A stretch of 64,000 bases of DNA from Pyxicephalus adspersus. Lineage: Eukaryota; Chordata; Amphibia; Anura; Pyxicephalidae. Both the position numbers and the translations under genes were made by a program. The DNA is taken from positions 48,905,497 through 48,969,496 of the forward strand of contig NC_092859.1 in the NCBI RefSeq assembly GCF_032062135.1. The letters are read 5' to 3'. The notes beneath the pieces were generated by a model. The model was given only the letters and a program-made list of their open reading frames with translations. It was not told the DNA's origin and did not search any database. Below are positions 1-12,882 of the stretch, one piece after another (positions within the stretch are counted from its first letter, which is position 1; the number at the start of each line of letters is the position of its first letter).

Positions 1-491
1 TATGTGTGGAGAAGTGTATGATAAAAGACAGTGTGAGTTGAAGTGGGCTGCAGAAGATTTAACAGCAGGAAGTATGTGCAACATAGTGTGAGAGAATGAC
101 AGCATTTAGAATTGCACAGGAGGGTTTTTTGAGGGTATGACAAAAAGCAGGTATATTTGAAATAAATTTGGCACACAACAAATCGGCAATGCCAAAATAA
201 GCCATGAAAATGCACAGAACATAAATATCCAAGTTTTTCTCTCACGGGATCTATATAATTGCCATAAGGCAAATTGGGCCTCCTGGCTTTCTCTCTTACT
301 CTTGAGTTACTTGTACAACAGACCTAAATTGTGGGGACCTTCTCCCGATTTACAGGCTTTTGCACAGTCTTTCTGTCTGAGCTGCGAATGTGCAGCACCA
401 CACTTACTTACAGCCTTATCTAAGCCCTTTATACCCTTTTCCAGGTAAAACTGATAATAAAATCTTGAAAGCACGTCCAAACCCAGTCTTA
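1..491. other. Upstream sequence, nothing recognised
   Basis: AT-rich non-coding sequence. I found no signal-peptide exon or named repeat. Short open frames here overlap the adjacent MITE and look random. Confidence 0.4.
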
Positions 492-918
492 AGCTGCGTA
501 CACACTTCCAATTTTTATCGTTGGAAATGAACGACGAACGAATGACGAACGATCGATTGGGCAAAAATCGTTCGTAAAAAAAGTAACCAACGACGCCGAC
601 GAACGAGGATAGTCGTTGGAAATGAACGACCGGACCGGCGGATCGGATTGGACGACGATCGTTGACCATCTATCGTGTGTACGGTCGTTCATTGATCGTC
701 CATGGTCTGAGCATGAGCGGTGAACGCTCACTTCCTGTGGTGCACATCACTTCCTGTATCGTTCAAACGATCGCATCTATCGTGTGTACAATATCTGCGA
801 ACGATCGTGTCGTTATATGTATGTACAGGATCAGTGCTATACGATCGTTCGCAGATATCGTGCAGGATCGTTCGTCGTTCGTTTACCAACGATAATAATT
901 GGAAGTGTGTACGTAGCT
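492..918. mobile_element. Harbinger-type MITE with TTA target duplication
   Basis: The ends are inverted repeats: AGCTGCGTACACACTTCCAA on the left, and on the right the complement of AGCTACGTACACACTTCCAA. Both sides are flanked by TTA (489-491 and 919-921), the 3-bp duplication of PIF/Harbinger elements. The interior has no coding capacity but is crowded with CGTTCG and ACGATCG motifs and the repeated TCGTTGGAAATGAACGAC. High CpG content in AT-rich surroundings suggests recent insertion. The superfamily is inferred from the duplication; the ends are visible. Confidence 0.75.
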
Positions 919-3900
919 TTATACTTATGAGTTTGCTACATTAGGTAAAGGTTATCTGTAACAAAAGAACATTTTAGACAACTTTGTGAAAGGTGACTAA
1001 AAGGTCACAATATTAAAACAATGACATTTCATAAATCTGAAGGAGTTATAAGCCTCAGTGGCTCATATTGGTGAGAGTATGCACATGGCATCTGATGCCT
1101 AGGTACTTTTTCAGCTTTATGGTGGAATAAAGAGAAAGCAACTTTTCCCATGACATCTTGTCTACAGTTTTCCCAGAAGGCCTGTGGAGAAACTTGTGAT
1201 CAGCTTGTAGAAATAAAATTGGTCTTATGGATTCAAATGAAGTTTGTAATGGGCCATTAGGCTCCATGTTTGGTGTAATCAAAATTACACACATACAGTA
1301 CCCACTGTAAAGCTTGATGATGGCAACATTATGCTGTGGATATGTTTTTCTGGAGAAGGCCCTTTATGACCAGTGAGGATGCAATGAATGCAAAAAAATA
1401 TAGGTAAATATTATAAAAATATTCCTATCAGCCTAAGTTAAGAGGTGGGGGTGGAGTTAGAGAGGGATTGGGTCAGAAATGAAGAGGGCGGGGAATAGAG
1501 GGATTATATAGGAGGTTGGTCAGAAGTTAGGGACAGTTTTTTGCAGGAAGAAAATTTCCCACCCACCCTGTTTGAAGATAAGGGGGGCAGTTGAGTTTTA
1601 GTAGGGGAAAAGTCCTAATGGCAATTTTGTAAGGGCAACCCAGTGGTAGGGTGCCTATTTAAAGGTGGTATGGTGTGGGACTCTGAGGCAGTGCTGGGTG
1701 GCTAGGGGCTGGTGTGATATAAATGGAAAGTATACTTGGTTGGTGCGGACTTTTCCTTTCCTAGGCTTGCAGCCTAGTTGTTTAAGTTTGAAGCTGGTTG
1801 TTGGACATTTATATGTTAATTTGTATGTTAATAGTATGTAATTTGTATATGTTAATTTATGTTCAATTGTTAATGTATAATATTTGAACACTGGTTATAT
1901 TTATGGTTATTTATTGTGGTTTCTTATGCCAGTCCAATAAGGTGTCGGTGTGTTTTTGGGGGGTTTAAAAGGGAAGGGAAGGAATGGTTGGTATGTTGGG
2001 TTTTTTTTAGGGAAAGTGTAAGAAAAATGGGACGAAGATCTGAACTGCCCTAGTCATGAAAAAGCCTGAGCATTATACATAAAAATTGTTTACAATCAAC
2101 AATGTAAATCTAAATATTCTAATAGATACTTTGTGACTGGGCTTGAAAAGGCCTTATCCAAAGGCAATCTCATCACATCTTAATGGAGCTGTAGAAAACA
2201 AAATCAGTATTCAAATCTATAAAGCTGGTGAAGAGATTTGTTTACTTATATCCAAGGTTGCAATTGCTGTCAAAAGTGCATCTACAACATATCAACTAAA
2301 AAGGGTTGTAATTACACAATCCTAATTGTAGTTCCTTTTTTTAATTGATTCAAATCACTTTGCTGAGATCTGTTATCACTCTGACATAGACTCTGAGAGA
2401 GAATATTTCTGCTGATAAACCCACTGTTATACAAAGTCATATAACCAAAAAACTGCTGAGTGTGTGAATACTTTTTATACACACTATATAAGCAGTTGAC
2501 ATAACTGGTGGTATATTTTACTGTTTGCTAAAATATAGGGAAACAAGAAACAAAGACAGATTTTATTATACATAAAAGTTGGATTTCAGTTGGACAGAAT
2601 GTAAGCAGCTTTTGTAGATCAGTATATAACAGGAAGATCCCAGGCAGGTTTAATCTTGCAATCAAAAATTATTAGAGTGTATTAACTTTGAGAAAACAGC
2701 CACAAATATTATTGTTTGAATTTACAGTAGCAGCTTCTTTATGTTCCATAATGCACATAAAGCATTACATCGTATTTGCTATGAATGAAATTTGTATTTA
2801 TCCTAATCCCATGTCCTTATAAAACCAATACATTTCCAGTTTTGGCTTTCCTTATAGAAACATGAGCTGTGTTATATATAAATAAAGAAACACTTAAATG
2901 TGCCAGGGTTATAAATATCTCATTGATGGCTTATTAGGTTGCTGGGAAAAATTACTTTAATTATATGCATTCATAAATTCACTTACCTAATTATATCCCA
3001 CACAGTAAGGCAATAATACAGTGTTACACCATTATTTTTCTTCAAAAACGATACCTTCTGTTTGCTAGTTTAAAAAGGTTAAAAAAATGCATTGAAAATT
3101 GTACCTGACAGATTTTAGCCTATTTTCTTTCTTCTTTTACACTTCTTCTACATTTCTTGTTTCATAGTTTGTGTGAGAACATATGTACAGTAGCTTTCTC
3201 TGAAGTGTGTTACAGCTACATAGGAAATGTATACTACGTAGTCTATGGTAGGAGAGCCACAACAAGTCACAATATGATGACTGGATGCATTTTAATAATT
3301 CATAAAACAGGGTTAAGCCTCTGAAAACAACTCTCTGCAACAGATGTGGTAAGTATTGCTCAGCTCAGTACAGAGGCAAAAATCTCAACCCTCTCTGCCA
3401 CTACCACCATTTCACTGGTGTCCATGTCAACAGCAATAGGGCTTCCTACTGACTGATAGAAGTAGTAGTAATAATAATCATCCATTATCAAAATATCCCT
3501 ATTACTTGGTGTTTAAATGACTAATAAACCTGAATATATATTCCTGCAATTATTTCTCTGTCAAAGTGATTTTCTTTGATAACAGATGGAGGACAGACAG
3601 TGCTATTTCATTCAAGTGCATGGCGCTGAGGCACACATAGTGTTCTGGCACTCGGCATCTCCTTGCCAATGTATATAGGCTGTTGCTGGAACCTAAGTGG
3701 GCTTCAAAAAATGCCCTAGGCTGGTCCAGATCATCTTCTGCTTCTAGAAACTGACTGTATTGTCCGAGACTACAGAGACTGTTGTATAGTTTGTGTACTG
3801 ACATTGCAGTCTGCCATCGAAGTATTTATAGCCAAAACATGCGTAAAAGTACTACATGCTTTAGTTACAGGTAAAACAGCTAGACCCTCAGTGTGTTCTG

Positions 3901-5047
3901 AGACAAATTTTGCATATTTGGTAAAAGAAACCACCATTTATTATGATTTTTTTCAGCATTGCTTCCAAACATATTACATATTTTGATTTGTATATACTGT
4001 ATGTTCTAAAACTGTTCCCTATTGTGTTTTTATAGCAATTTATATATGTCTTTTACTGTCTTATCTATTAGTAGTAAGAGGAAACAAAATCTAAATATAA
4101 CACCATGGAAACTACCTGTTATCCTTCTAGTCAGGACCTTAAATTGGTGGTGTGATAGTCAAATGACTGAGGGGATGACTGCTGTAATTTCTTAAATGGA
4201 GAACACAGCTGGGTATCTCCTGCTTGTCCTTTCCTCCTGCCTGACCCCTAGGCCTCCTTTTATTCAAAAACAATGTGTTTTTGTTTTTTTCTGTTACTGG
4301 AAACGATTATAAAAGATAGTTTCCAGTAACAACATTTATGTTCTCTTTTGCAACTTAAAAAATGGAAAATTATTATTATTATTCTATAGTATTTATTTAG
4401 CACTAACATATTACGCAGCTCTGTACAAAGTCCATAGTCAAAGTCCAAAAGTCAAAGGAGCTCACATTATAATGTCCCTACCATAGTCATATGTCATTAC
4501 CACAGCCTAAGGTCAATTCTGGGTGGAAGCCAATTAACCTAACTGCATGTTTTTGGGATTTGGGAGGAAACCCAACGCAAACACAGGGAGAACCTGCAAA
4601 CTCCATGCAGATAGTATCCTTACTTACACATATCAATTTTGCCAATAATTATGTTTCTGATAAAAGAATTAGCTCTCTCATGTTTCCAGTTTGTTGAATT
4701 TTTTTTAAATACATTTGAAAATGTTGAGCACATCATTTTTCATGCTGGCATCAATGTAAGGTTTATCGGATCTTTAACTAAAATACTTATAATGTAATTA
4801 TATTGCACACAGTTTACCTGCTGAGTGTCTGGCTTCAGTTTATATCCTCACCTTAATCTTGCATGGCTTTTCTGAATTGCCAGTCTTGGACTATTGTAGT
4901 CCAAGGCTACATGTTGTCAGATTCTAAACAGTTTCTATTGTAGACCTCAGATAGGTTGTTCCTCACATGGTCACATGTCATGAGAATCTGCTTTAGTAAA
5001 CTGTTCTTTATTTCTTTAGCCCCTTGCCTTTAAATGACCATACTTCT

Positions 5048-5054
<7 letters not shown>
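919..5054. other. Upstream or intron 1 sequence with one repeat fragment and one hairpin
   Basis: Mostly unannotated AT-rich sequence. About 4370-4620 resembles an interspersed repeat that I recall from frog and fish genomes (segments TTACGCAGCTCTGTACAAAG and GGAGGAAACCCAACGCAAAC). A perfect 13-bp stem lies at 4292-4331. No exon was recognised. Confidence 0.4.
4370..4620 (+). repeat. Interspersed repeat fragment of a type common in frogs and fishes
   Basis: Contains the phrases ACGCAGCTCTGTACAAAGTC, AAGCCAATTAACCTAACTGC, TGGGAGGAAACC and AACTCCATGCAGATAGT, which recur across amphibian and fish genomes. The open frame through it is an accident of the repeat. I do not know the superfamily. Confidence 0.55.

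Positions 5055-5096
<42 letters not shown>
5055..5096. repeat. (TA)n microsatellite
   Basis: Uninterrupted TA dinucleotide run of about 21 units immediately left of the hAT-type insertion. Confidence 0.95.
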
Positions 5097-5099
<3 letters not shown>

Positions 5100-5134
5100 G
5101 ATCGGTGGGAATCACACAATATAGTGGTCTAGAC

Positions 5135-5606
5135 CAGGGTTGTCCAAACTTTTTGCAAAGAGGGCCAGATTTGGTGAGGTGAAAATGTGTGGGGGCCGAC
5201 CATTTAGCACATACTCAGTGTTAGTGTGGGCGTGGTCTATGCAGATTCCGCACAGCATATGTCCACCAGGGTGACGTGAAGGATTACCTGTGCACGGAGT
5301 CCGGTGTCAGTGGGGGCTACATTCAGAGCTCATTCTGAGTGAGCGTGGTCCGTGCGGGTCCTGCACAGCTTACGCCCACTGAAATGATGTAGGGGATTCC
5401 CTGTGCTGATTATACCTGCCAAGTAGCGGGCTGATAATTGCAAGGCAATTGATAAACTCAAATGAACTACAAAATAGCTTTTTTGTACGCATGTTTTTTT
5501 TACTGTGCTGTGCTGGCGGGCCGCATAATATGGATTTTATGACTGTGGGACGGAAATCTGAACACGGGCAACATTTGGACCCCAGACCGGACTTTGGACA
5601 TGCCTG
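5135..5606. mobile_element. hAT-type MITE with 8-bp target duplication
   Basis: Starts CAGGGTTGTCCAAACTTTTTG and ends TTTGGACATGCCTG, short imperfect inverted repeats of the kind seen in hAT/Charlie derivatives. It is flanked by an exact 8-bp duplication GTCTAGAC (5127-5134 and 5607-5614), itself a palindrome. It is 472 bp, non-coding and G-rich inside. Confidence 0.85.
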
Positions 5607-6074
5607 GTCTAGACAGTCACAGTAAACCTGATTTATTAAATATAGCTGGGTGACCCAGCTGGCTAGTTAGTTACTTCCTTTGCACCCTGCAATGATATTT
5701 AGAACTGAGCAGGTTTAAAGCTCCACTTAATGGCTAGCATATAAACACATATTCTATATTTTTTTTAAAAAAATCTAAATTTGCCTTACTATAAAAAATG
5801 GTTTTGTTACCTGATAAAGAAAGAAGTAACAGTATATAGGAAATAAATAGCTCTCATTCAGTTGATATTAAAAAAAACTTAAGCAAAACCATAGTAATTA
5901 GACTATTTACTTAATTTAGGCTAATTAGAATTTCAAAACAAACATAGAAACTGGTTAATTTTATTGGGCATATCACCACATCTCATTTATTTTTAGAAAT
6001 CAGCCACATAGGCTGACATAAATAGATAAAATTATGCATTCTGCTAAGTGACATAGGACATAATAAACAATGTA

Positions 6075-6559
6075 CAGGTAGTCCCCGAGTTAAGGACATC
6101 TGACATACAGACACCTCCTAGATATGAACGGTGCTTCCCTGCTGGTTTTGTGCAGGATGGAGGCTTAAAGGGGAGAGGGGCAACTAGCATGACTCGCAGA
6201 ATCAATCTTTTGTCAAACACAGCTGAGGTTGTGGGTGGGGAGTTCTTTCTGCAGCCTCTCGTAACTCCTAATGACCAAGACAAACTCTGCAGTTGTTTCT
6301 TTTTGCATATCAAAGCACAGCTTGCTCCAGAAGTTAATGAATGTCTAGGCTCCATTTTTTTTTTTTTGCTTTGTTTGTGATTAACTCCCAGTGAGGATTT
6401 TATACAGTAACTGACATCAGGCTGCCTAATAATATGTTAAGACAAACATCTGTCCTAATTGCATTTATTAAAAGAATGTACCTGTTCCGACTTACATACA
6501 AATTCAATGTAAGAACAAACCTACAGTCCTTATCCCATATGTAACCCGGGGACTACCTG
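6075..6559. mobile_element. MITE with TA duplication (pogo/Tigger-like), copy 1
   Basis: Terminal repeats CAGGTAGTCCCCGAGTTA and the complementary TAACCCGGGGACTACCTG, flanked by TA (6073-6074 and 6560-6561). It is 485 bp with no transposase. The second copy, at 40159-41167, shares both ends and the internal phrase AATATGTTAAGACAAACATC. Assignment to pogo/Tigger is from the TA site and end style only. Confidence 0.75.
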
Positions 6560-9500
6560 TATTGGAACTTATAACACCGGTTCACATGGCTGTTTCCCAT
6601 GTGACTTGTTTGCTACCAGAGACTTAGGATTCCTTTTAGAACCTTACATTACAAAAATCAGTTAATCTATTATGAGAATACCCAATGTAGGGAAAGTATT
6701 GTAAGAGTAAACAAATCATATGTTCAAAAACATAAGTAAATACAATTCATATTTAATAAATTATATTGAACCGGTTACAATAAAAAGTATGTGAGCTTTT
6801 ATGTTTACTATTATTTCTTCTGCTATGCAATCAAGTAGTATAAAGACCCAGAATTGCACTTTTTTTGTCAATAGAATTTTTTTGAGAATGATTTTTCATG
6901 TAATAACAACAAACAAACAAGGGGATAAAGTACGCAACATGTAAAACACCTACACAATGGCATAAATCATATAGGAAAAGAAAAAATATAAAATTGGATC
7001 ACCTGAACAACTCACTGCTCAATATAATACAGGAAAGTCTCCGCGAGCGAACAAATGCCGTTAAGATTTCAGTTTTGTAAATCATTTTAAAGAGCCAGCC
7101 CAGGATGGTACAGTGAGACCCATTACAGGCACTTATAAATAAAACAATGAAGCCATAATTAAGCCATAAGACACGCCAGGACAGGACAGACTCAAGAGGA
7201 TGGGGGGGGGGGGGGGGGCAGAATTGCACCTTTATACACAAGTCAGCTGTGTAAGTTCTAGAATTTCTCCACTGACAAGCTCACTTTAAAGTTTGCAGTT
7301 TACTGAGATTGTCTTAACTTTTTGCTTAAATACTGCATTGCATAGTTACCCACATGATACATTGTTAAAAGTGTATGACTTTAAACTCAACCTTCCAACA
7401 GCCATGAAGCAGACATAAGTCTTTAATACAAATCAGCTCATTTTCTCTTTCCTCTGCTAAAAAGCAGTACTAACATTTATTATGCAGTAAAATGTTCACT
7501 TAAACTACCTGATTGTCTTTGCTCTGGCAGGTTAAATTAATAGTTTTATTATCAAAATATTAAAATATCTCAACACTGATCCTCAGCTCAGTTGCAATCA
7601 CACATAAAGAAAAGTAAATGATATATTCCTATTTTCACAACAGAGTGCATTAGAACCCACTGAGCTTTAACTGTCCTGATGGGATAAAGAAATCAGAGGT
7701 TCAGCTCAGTAAGTGTGAAAGCTAAACTTTACTATGCTTTATTATTATTATTCCATGCTGGAGCTAAAATTGGCAGTTCAATCATTTGTTTGTAAAAAAT
7801 AAAAAATGTAATAAAATACTACAATAGTAAAAACATGCACATTTTCTATAACCTATTGAAAAAGTAAAGTAGATGTATAAATTTAAATCCTCACTTGCTG
7901 ACTCAATACCTTGTAATTACTTGTACTCCTCTCTAGATTTCCACCTCAATTTTTCCATGTCAGCCCTACAAAATTCAACATTCTAAATGTGTCTTTTACC
8001 CTCAGTATACGGGCAAACCTACAGCTACACTACCCTTACTTTGGTAACTTCCTCCTTTCCTGGGCATTACAGTTACTCCCACGTATGATCCTTTGAATAA
8101 TGCCAGCATAACTTCTATTAATAAACAGTTATGAACTCTTTTAACATCCTGAGATCATACTCACATTTTATAGGCAGCGTTTGGCAGCATTCACGCAAAT
8201 AAGATGACTTACCTGTGCATATTATACCACCTCTCCTGGGTATTACCTGGATTACCCCCTCCTAAACTTCTCTGCAAAAACAAGCAAATTTATTTCTTGG
8301 CCCATTCAAATGTGCAAACTTTTGTTATTATTGCTAAAAATAATATGTAATACATATATTATTTATAAAGTGGCATCATCCTCTGTAATAATTTATTTAA
8401 ATTGAAACATAAAGATATTTTTTTTCTGCAGAACTTGTCCTTTCACAAAAGGTGCTATCTTCTTACTATATGCCTCTTAATCTTTATACAGTTTTATTGA
8501 ATATTTCCAACTCTATCCCTTTTTTTTTTTTGTTGGGAACAAGAATTAAAAAAATACATTTCTTCAGAAGAATATGATGATATCTGGCTTACCCTTCCTA
8601 AAAGTTCTAGAAATGTATACACTTGGAATAACTCTTATCAAGTCCTTCCTCTCCCATTGGTATTTTACTACAGCCTAATGCAAACCTATGTTCTCTCCCA
8701 GGTGCTTTAAACGCTGCAAAATGAGGGGGATGTAACACATTATGTTTGGGTACCCGTTACTTACCATACTTTTGTGCAGTCTGTGAGCAACCTTTATTTA
8801 TTCTTACTTATGCACAGTGATATATAGTCATCATGGCTGTCTATACAAATCCAATCTCATGTACCCATTTAAAAGAATTTGTTACTTGCCTAATAAAAGC
8901 TTCTCTTGGCAAAAAGCCAGAAGAATAAAACTGATGGCACCACCACAACTAAGGGCTAGTAAACTGGAATATATTTAATTTTTCACTTTATTGGGTTCGG
9001 GTACACTTTAAGCCAGACTCTAATGAACAATACACTCACTTCGCTGTCAGGTGTGAAGAATTATTATTGATAGGCCAACTGCAAATTAAAAAATTAAATA
9101 CAATTTTTATTAAAAATAGTATTCTGCCACTAAATGAACATAAAAAGAAAGGTATTTTACCATATACATTTAGGCTATATTTTTTTTAATATCAAAAATG
9201 GCATCTTCTAGCATAACTCTCTGTAAGTTTACCCACTTTGTACCATTTGTTCTCCTTTCTTTTTTAACCATTCAAAAGTTATGTTGCCTTACCTCAAAGT
9301 TGATCATTTTTATTTGTCTCATATTTTTATACTGGTGTATGCAATGCAAATTGAGGAACATTAAACTAATAATAATTGCACAATATCTAATTCTAAGCTG
9401 TCAAATCCCTAGTGATAAAAAATAAACAGCTGGCATGTGTGGTATTCTGGTTTTCTCGATTGGTTGCTTCCAGTCCTGTATGATCTCCATTTTACAACCA

Positions 9501-11613
9501 GTTGGTTATTAATTTTTCAGATAAGCTTTTTTTTTTCAAATTTCCTTTTCAGGGAGTCCACAGCTTGAATCAAGGCATGAGCAATCAACTAATAATTATG
9601 TCATCCTAACTAACAACCATTGAATTGCAGTGACTGAAACATCTACACCTACGCAAATGCTGAGAGCACCCACTTCTATTTTCTTTGGCAGGAGCTAACA
9701 GTGCTACATGCCAATGAGAAGTATGCTGCTATGCATACCACAAAACAGAAGATGGGTAAAAGAAGTATTCACTGCAGCTACCATAGGATACATTTATAGC
9801 CTACTTTTTCTAAAATAATTACGCTCAAAAAAAGGAAATGAATCAATAGCAAAATGACTGCATTGCATGTGTCATTTGATAATATGCAAATTGTTACATT
9901 TTTGGAACATAATAAAATGAGTCTAGAGTGTAAAATACTTAGCTAGTAAAGATGTTATTATCACATATCAAGCTCCTCCAGATAACTATATATCTGCTCC
10001 TTTTTTCAGTGTCGGCACATATGTACCTGTAATATTCAAGAGCTTCAATGTACTTACTTCCTGGATGGGCACCTGTCTAAATTTTCCTATTAATAGTAAA
10101 CAAAAGAGGATCAGACAGGGTTAGGGATAGCACAGGGGTCCTGGGTGCAGTGTTTTTTTAAAGTCCTCCAAGACTGGAGTTGACAGACCATCATGGGTGT
10201 ACCAACATGATCCAGCAAACTGTTCATCAAGTAGCTTTCCTTGAGGGTAAACAGTATATAGCCAAGGTAGCTGTTAAAGATAAAGACCTAGAAGTAGAAA
10301 CATCTGATCTAACCTATCTGAGGAGTTCCCCCTTCCACTTAATTTTTTGTAAATCAGCAACCACTTACTTTTTATGACGTTATACAGACCAAGTTGGCCT
10401 TTTCAGATTTTTGACAATTGATGCCTTTTTGCAGGATGCTGTTTATCTCAGTTCCCTCATTACTGCAGAACCACGCCCTCTTCCAAATTCTTAACATACT
10501 CATTGGACTTTTTTTTATACAACATACTTTCTTTGGCCATGTGACTGGATGGTCCTGTCAATGAATTCAGATATTTTTTTCTTTTCTATTGCCTTACTTG
10601 CCTCCACAAGCTCACTACCTTTTCAGTTAGAGGTTCCACTCCATCAGCTTTGGGTTTGTATTTATCTCAATTGGGCTAGTTTGTGTTTTTCTGCCTGTCT
10701 GCCTGTTGTACGTAATTTTTACCTTATCTTCTAAGGTTCTACCTTAGTGAACTTTGTTCTGGGGATATGGGTATGAATACAGTTATGTGCACAAGGGGTT
10801 TTGATTGGGATTTAGGACATTTGATTTGGTGTACTCTTTCTTAGTACCCTCCTTGTACCCCCTTCTATGGTTTCGGAGCCAGGTAACTTGGCTTTCACAG
10901 TAATCACTTTGTCATGCAACTCCCTTGGAAATGGTTAGTAACTCTGGTTCACACAGTGTACAGCCACAGCTTTAAGTAGGTATTTACTTACTGGCAAAAG
11001 TTCAGTAGGTAAGGCCCTTTGCCAGTAGCCTGTTACACTAATACTTTACAAAGAATTCCTTACATTGGCTGCTTCACTGTCCACATCTCTCTTTCATTAC
11101 TCCGTGCCTTCTTCCTCCCACCTCTCCCTGTTCTTCCTTCCACTAAATATTTCCCTCTTATATGTCATTTTTTTTTTTAAAAGAAAGGGAAAACATTCCA
11201 AAAGGATAAATCAGGTGAAAAAAACTCAGTTAAGGGTATCTGTCAGTAAAGGGTCAGTTCTTCCAATGGGATATTATTGTTTATGCATACATAATGAATG
11301 GTATTATTTGAATGGTATTATTTTTATAACAAGGGTATTATTTGTCTTCTGTTACTATCTACCTCTTTTTGGACTTTCACTGGTTTTCCCCATTTCTTAA
11401 CTAATGAATGCAAAAATCCTGCTTTGGAAAGTGTTTTCACAAATTAGAAAGTATGAGAGGTGGTAGTCAAAGTACAGCATAAGTTCATTCTTTCTGTATG
11501 ATAGGATTATCTGTATTGATCTAAGGGGCCTATGGTATTTATAGGAACATAGCTCTTTTTTGCTCTCTTGCTTTTTACATTCTTTACAAAAATGTAAATG
11601 TTACATTTACCCC
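6560..11613. other. Intron 1 or upstream, mostly unannotated
   Basis: AT-rich and without recognised exons. A run of 17 G lies at 7202-7218. The stretch 10030-11060 is less AT-rich and looks like an old unclassified repeat, but I could not match it to a family. Confidence 0.35.
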
Positions 11614-11768
11614 CTCAAATGCATCCGTTGGACACCTTTCTGCCTCTTTTATCAACATATATTGTGTCATGATATGGTTTTTAGTCACTTTGTTGATATA
11701 TGCATATGGATAAAGTCAGTCACTCATAAACAATAGGACATCTACTGACACTTTCTTGGTGTTAGAAA

Positions 11769-11821
<53 letters not shown>

Positions 11822-12146
11822 TAGAAAGCAACAGAAGAATAATACTGTAGTGTATGAGTTTTGCTGGGTTAAACAAATGCCACATTTTAAAATACGATTT
11901 TCCAATAACTATGAAAATGCTGCAGACCCAGAAATTTCACCAACAAAAGAAGAAAAAGAGAAAAAAAAAAGGAAAAAATATTTATATACACTTTCTTACA
12001 CCAAGAAAGTGTCAGTAGATGTCCTATTGTTTATGAGTGACTGACTTTATCCATATGCATTTATCAACAAAGTGACTAAAAACCATATCATGACACAATA
12101 TATGCTGATAAAAGAAGCAGAAAGGTGTCCAACGGATGCATTTGAG
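11614..12146. mobile_element. Fold-back element: two 147-bp arms, about 98% identical
   Basis: The left arm 11614-11760 and right arm 12000-12146 are reverse complements with three mismatches that I counted. Pairing continues less perfectly toward the centre (11761 to about 11785 with about 11976-11999). The spacer contains a (TA)n tract from 11773. It ends about 590 bp before gabrg2 exon 2. No transposase is present. It is a MITE, a fold-back transposon or a local inverted duplication. Confidence 0.85.
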
Positions 12147-12257
12147 TTTATCTATATAGTATAGCCACATTTTAGCGGAGGAAAAAAAATAATTCTCATG
12201 CAAATCTCAAAGTCTTGCTGAACATAGTACTGGGGGATCATTATCAAGCAGGCATAA

Positions 12258-12304
<47 letters not shown>

Positions 12305-12733
12305 TACCATGTAGTTTTTTCGAAGGTGGAGGTAATTTTTTGTTTAATTTTCAGGGGTAGAGTGGCAATGTAAAATTCCCACACCTCAAAAAATTTAGTG
12401 ACACAAATTTCTTTATCCAAAGACCCCACCATCCATTCAATCTGAAAGAGGTACCATAGTTTTTCCCACAACAAGGTAAACTCGACAATTTTAAATGCCA
12501 AAGAATGTAGCATTTTTTTATTTTATGCTACAACAATTGTAGTGATAGGAGTGAGTGAACAGGATCATTGATGCTGAAGTTTTTTTAGAGATATTCGAAG
12601 CCAATGGTTTGTAAAAAAAAATGTAAGCAGAAGCATGCATATTCTGACTTAATTATTACAATGCATTTTCACCTTTGTAAATCAAATTACATCAAAGTCT
12701 AATTTTTTTTTTGATTTTTCATTTTTGTTACAG
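12147..12733. other. Sequence directly before exon 2
   Basis: Contains a (TA)n tract at 12264-12301 and then AT-rich intron with a pyrimidine-rich acceptor region (TTTTTTTTTGATTTTTCATT). Nothing else recognised. Confidence 0.5.
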
Positions 12734-12882
12734 TTCTTTACAAAAAGAAGATGAGGACTATGAGGATGCTCCTTCTAATAAAACGTGGCTACTCACGCGC
12801 AAATTTCATGATAATGATGTAACATCTATTTTAAATGGACTTCTCAAAGGTTATGACAACAAGCTCAGACCTGATATTGGAG
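12734..12882 (+). CDS. gabrg2: gabrg2 exon 2: start of mature extracellular domain
   Basis: Exon of 149 nt with acceptor TTACAG before 12734 and donor GTATGC at 12883. The first base completes a codon begun in exon 1. The translation starts [11 protein letters not shown] and ends [11 protein letters not shown], with G of a valine codon carried over. It holds the first N-glycosylation sequon of the subunit (NKTW) and the conserved [11 protein letters not shown] block of Cys-loop receptors. Residues between these ([18 protein letters not shown]) differ from the mammalian form, as expected for the most variable part of the extracellular domain. An apparent methionine just upstream is only intron read-through. 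Confidence 0.95.

Noticed and set aside
10549..10734. Hydrophobic 61-residue frame as candidate signal-peptide exon of gabrg2
   Set aside because: It shows no similarity to the gamma-2 leader, and no donor in the right phase was seen near a plausible leader end.
11769..12044. 91-residue frame starting MCIYIYIYIYIY
   Set aside because: It is made from a TA microsatellite and the right arm of an inverted repeat.
12711..12733. Methionine-started frame running into exon 2 (MIFHFCYSS...)
   Set aside because: The Met codon and following residues lie in the polypyrimidine tract of the intron. The acceptor at 12732-12733 and the known protein start show this is read-through, not a signal peptide.
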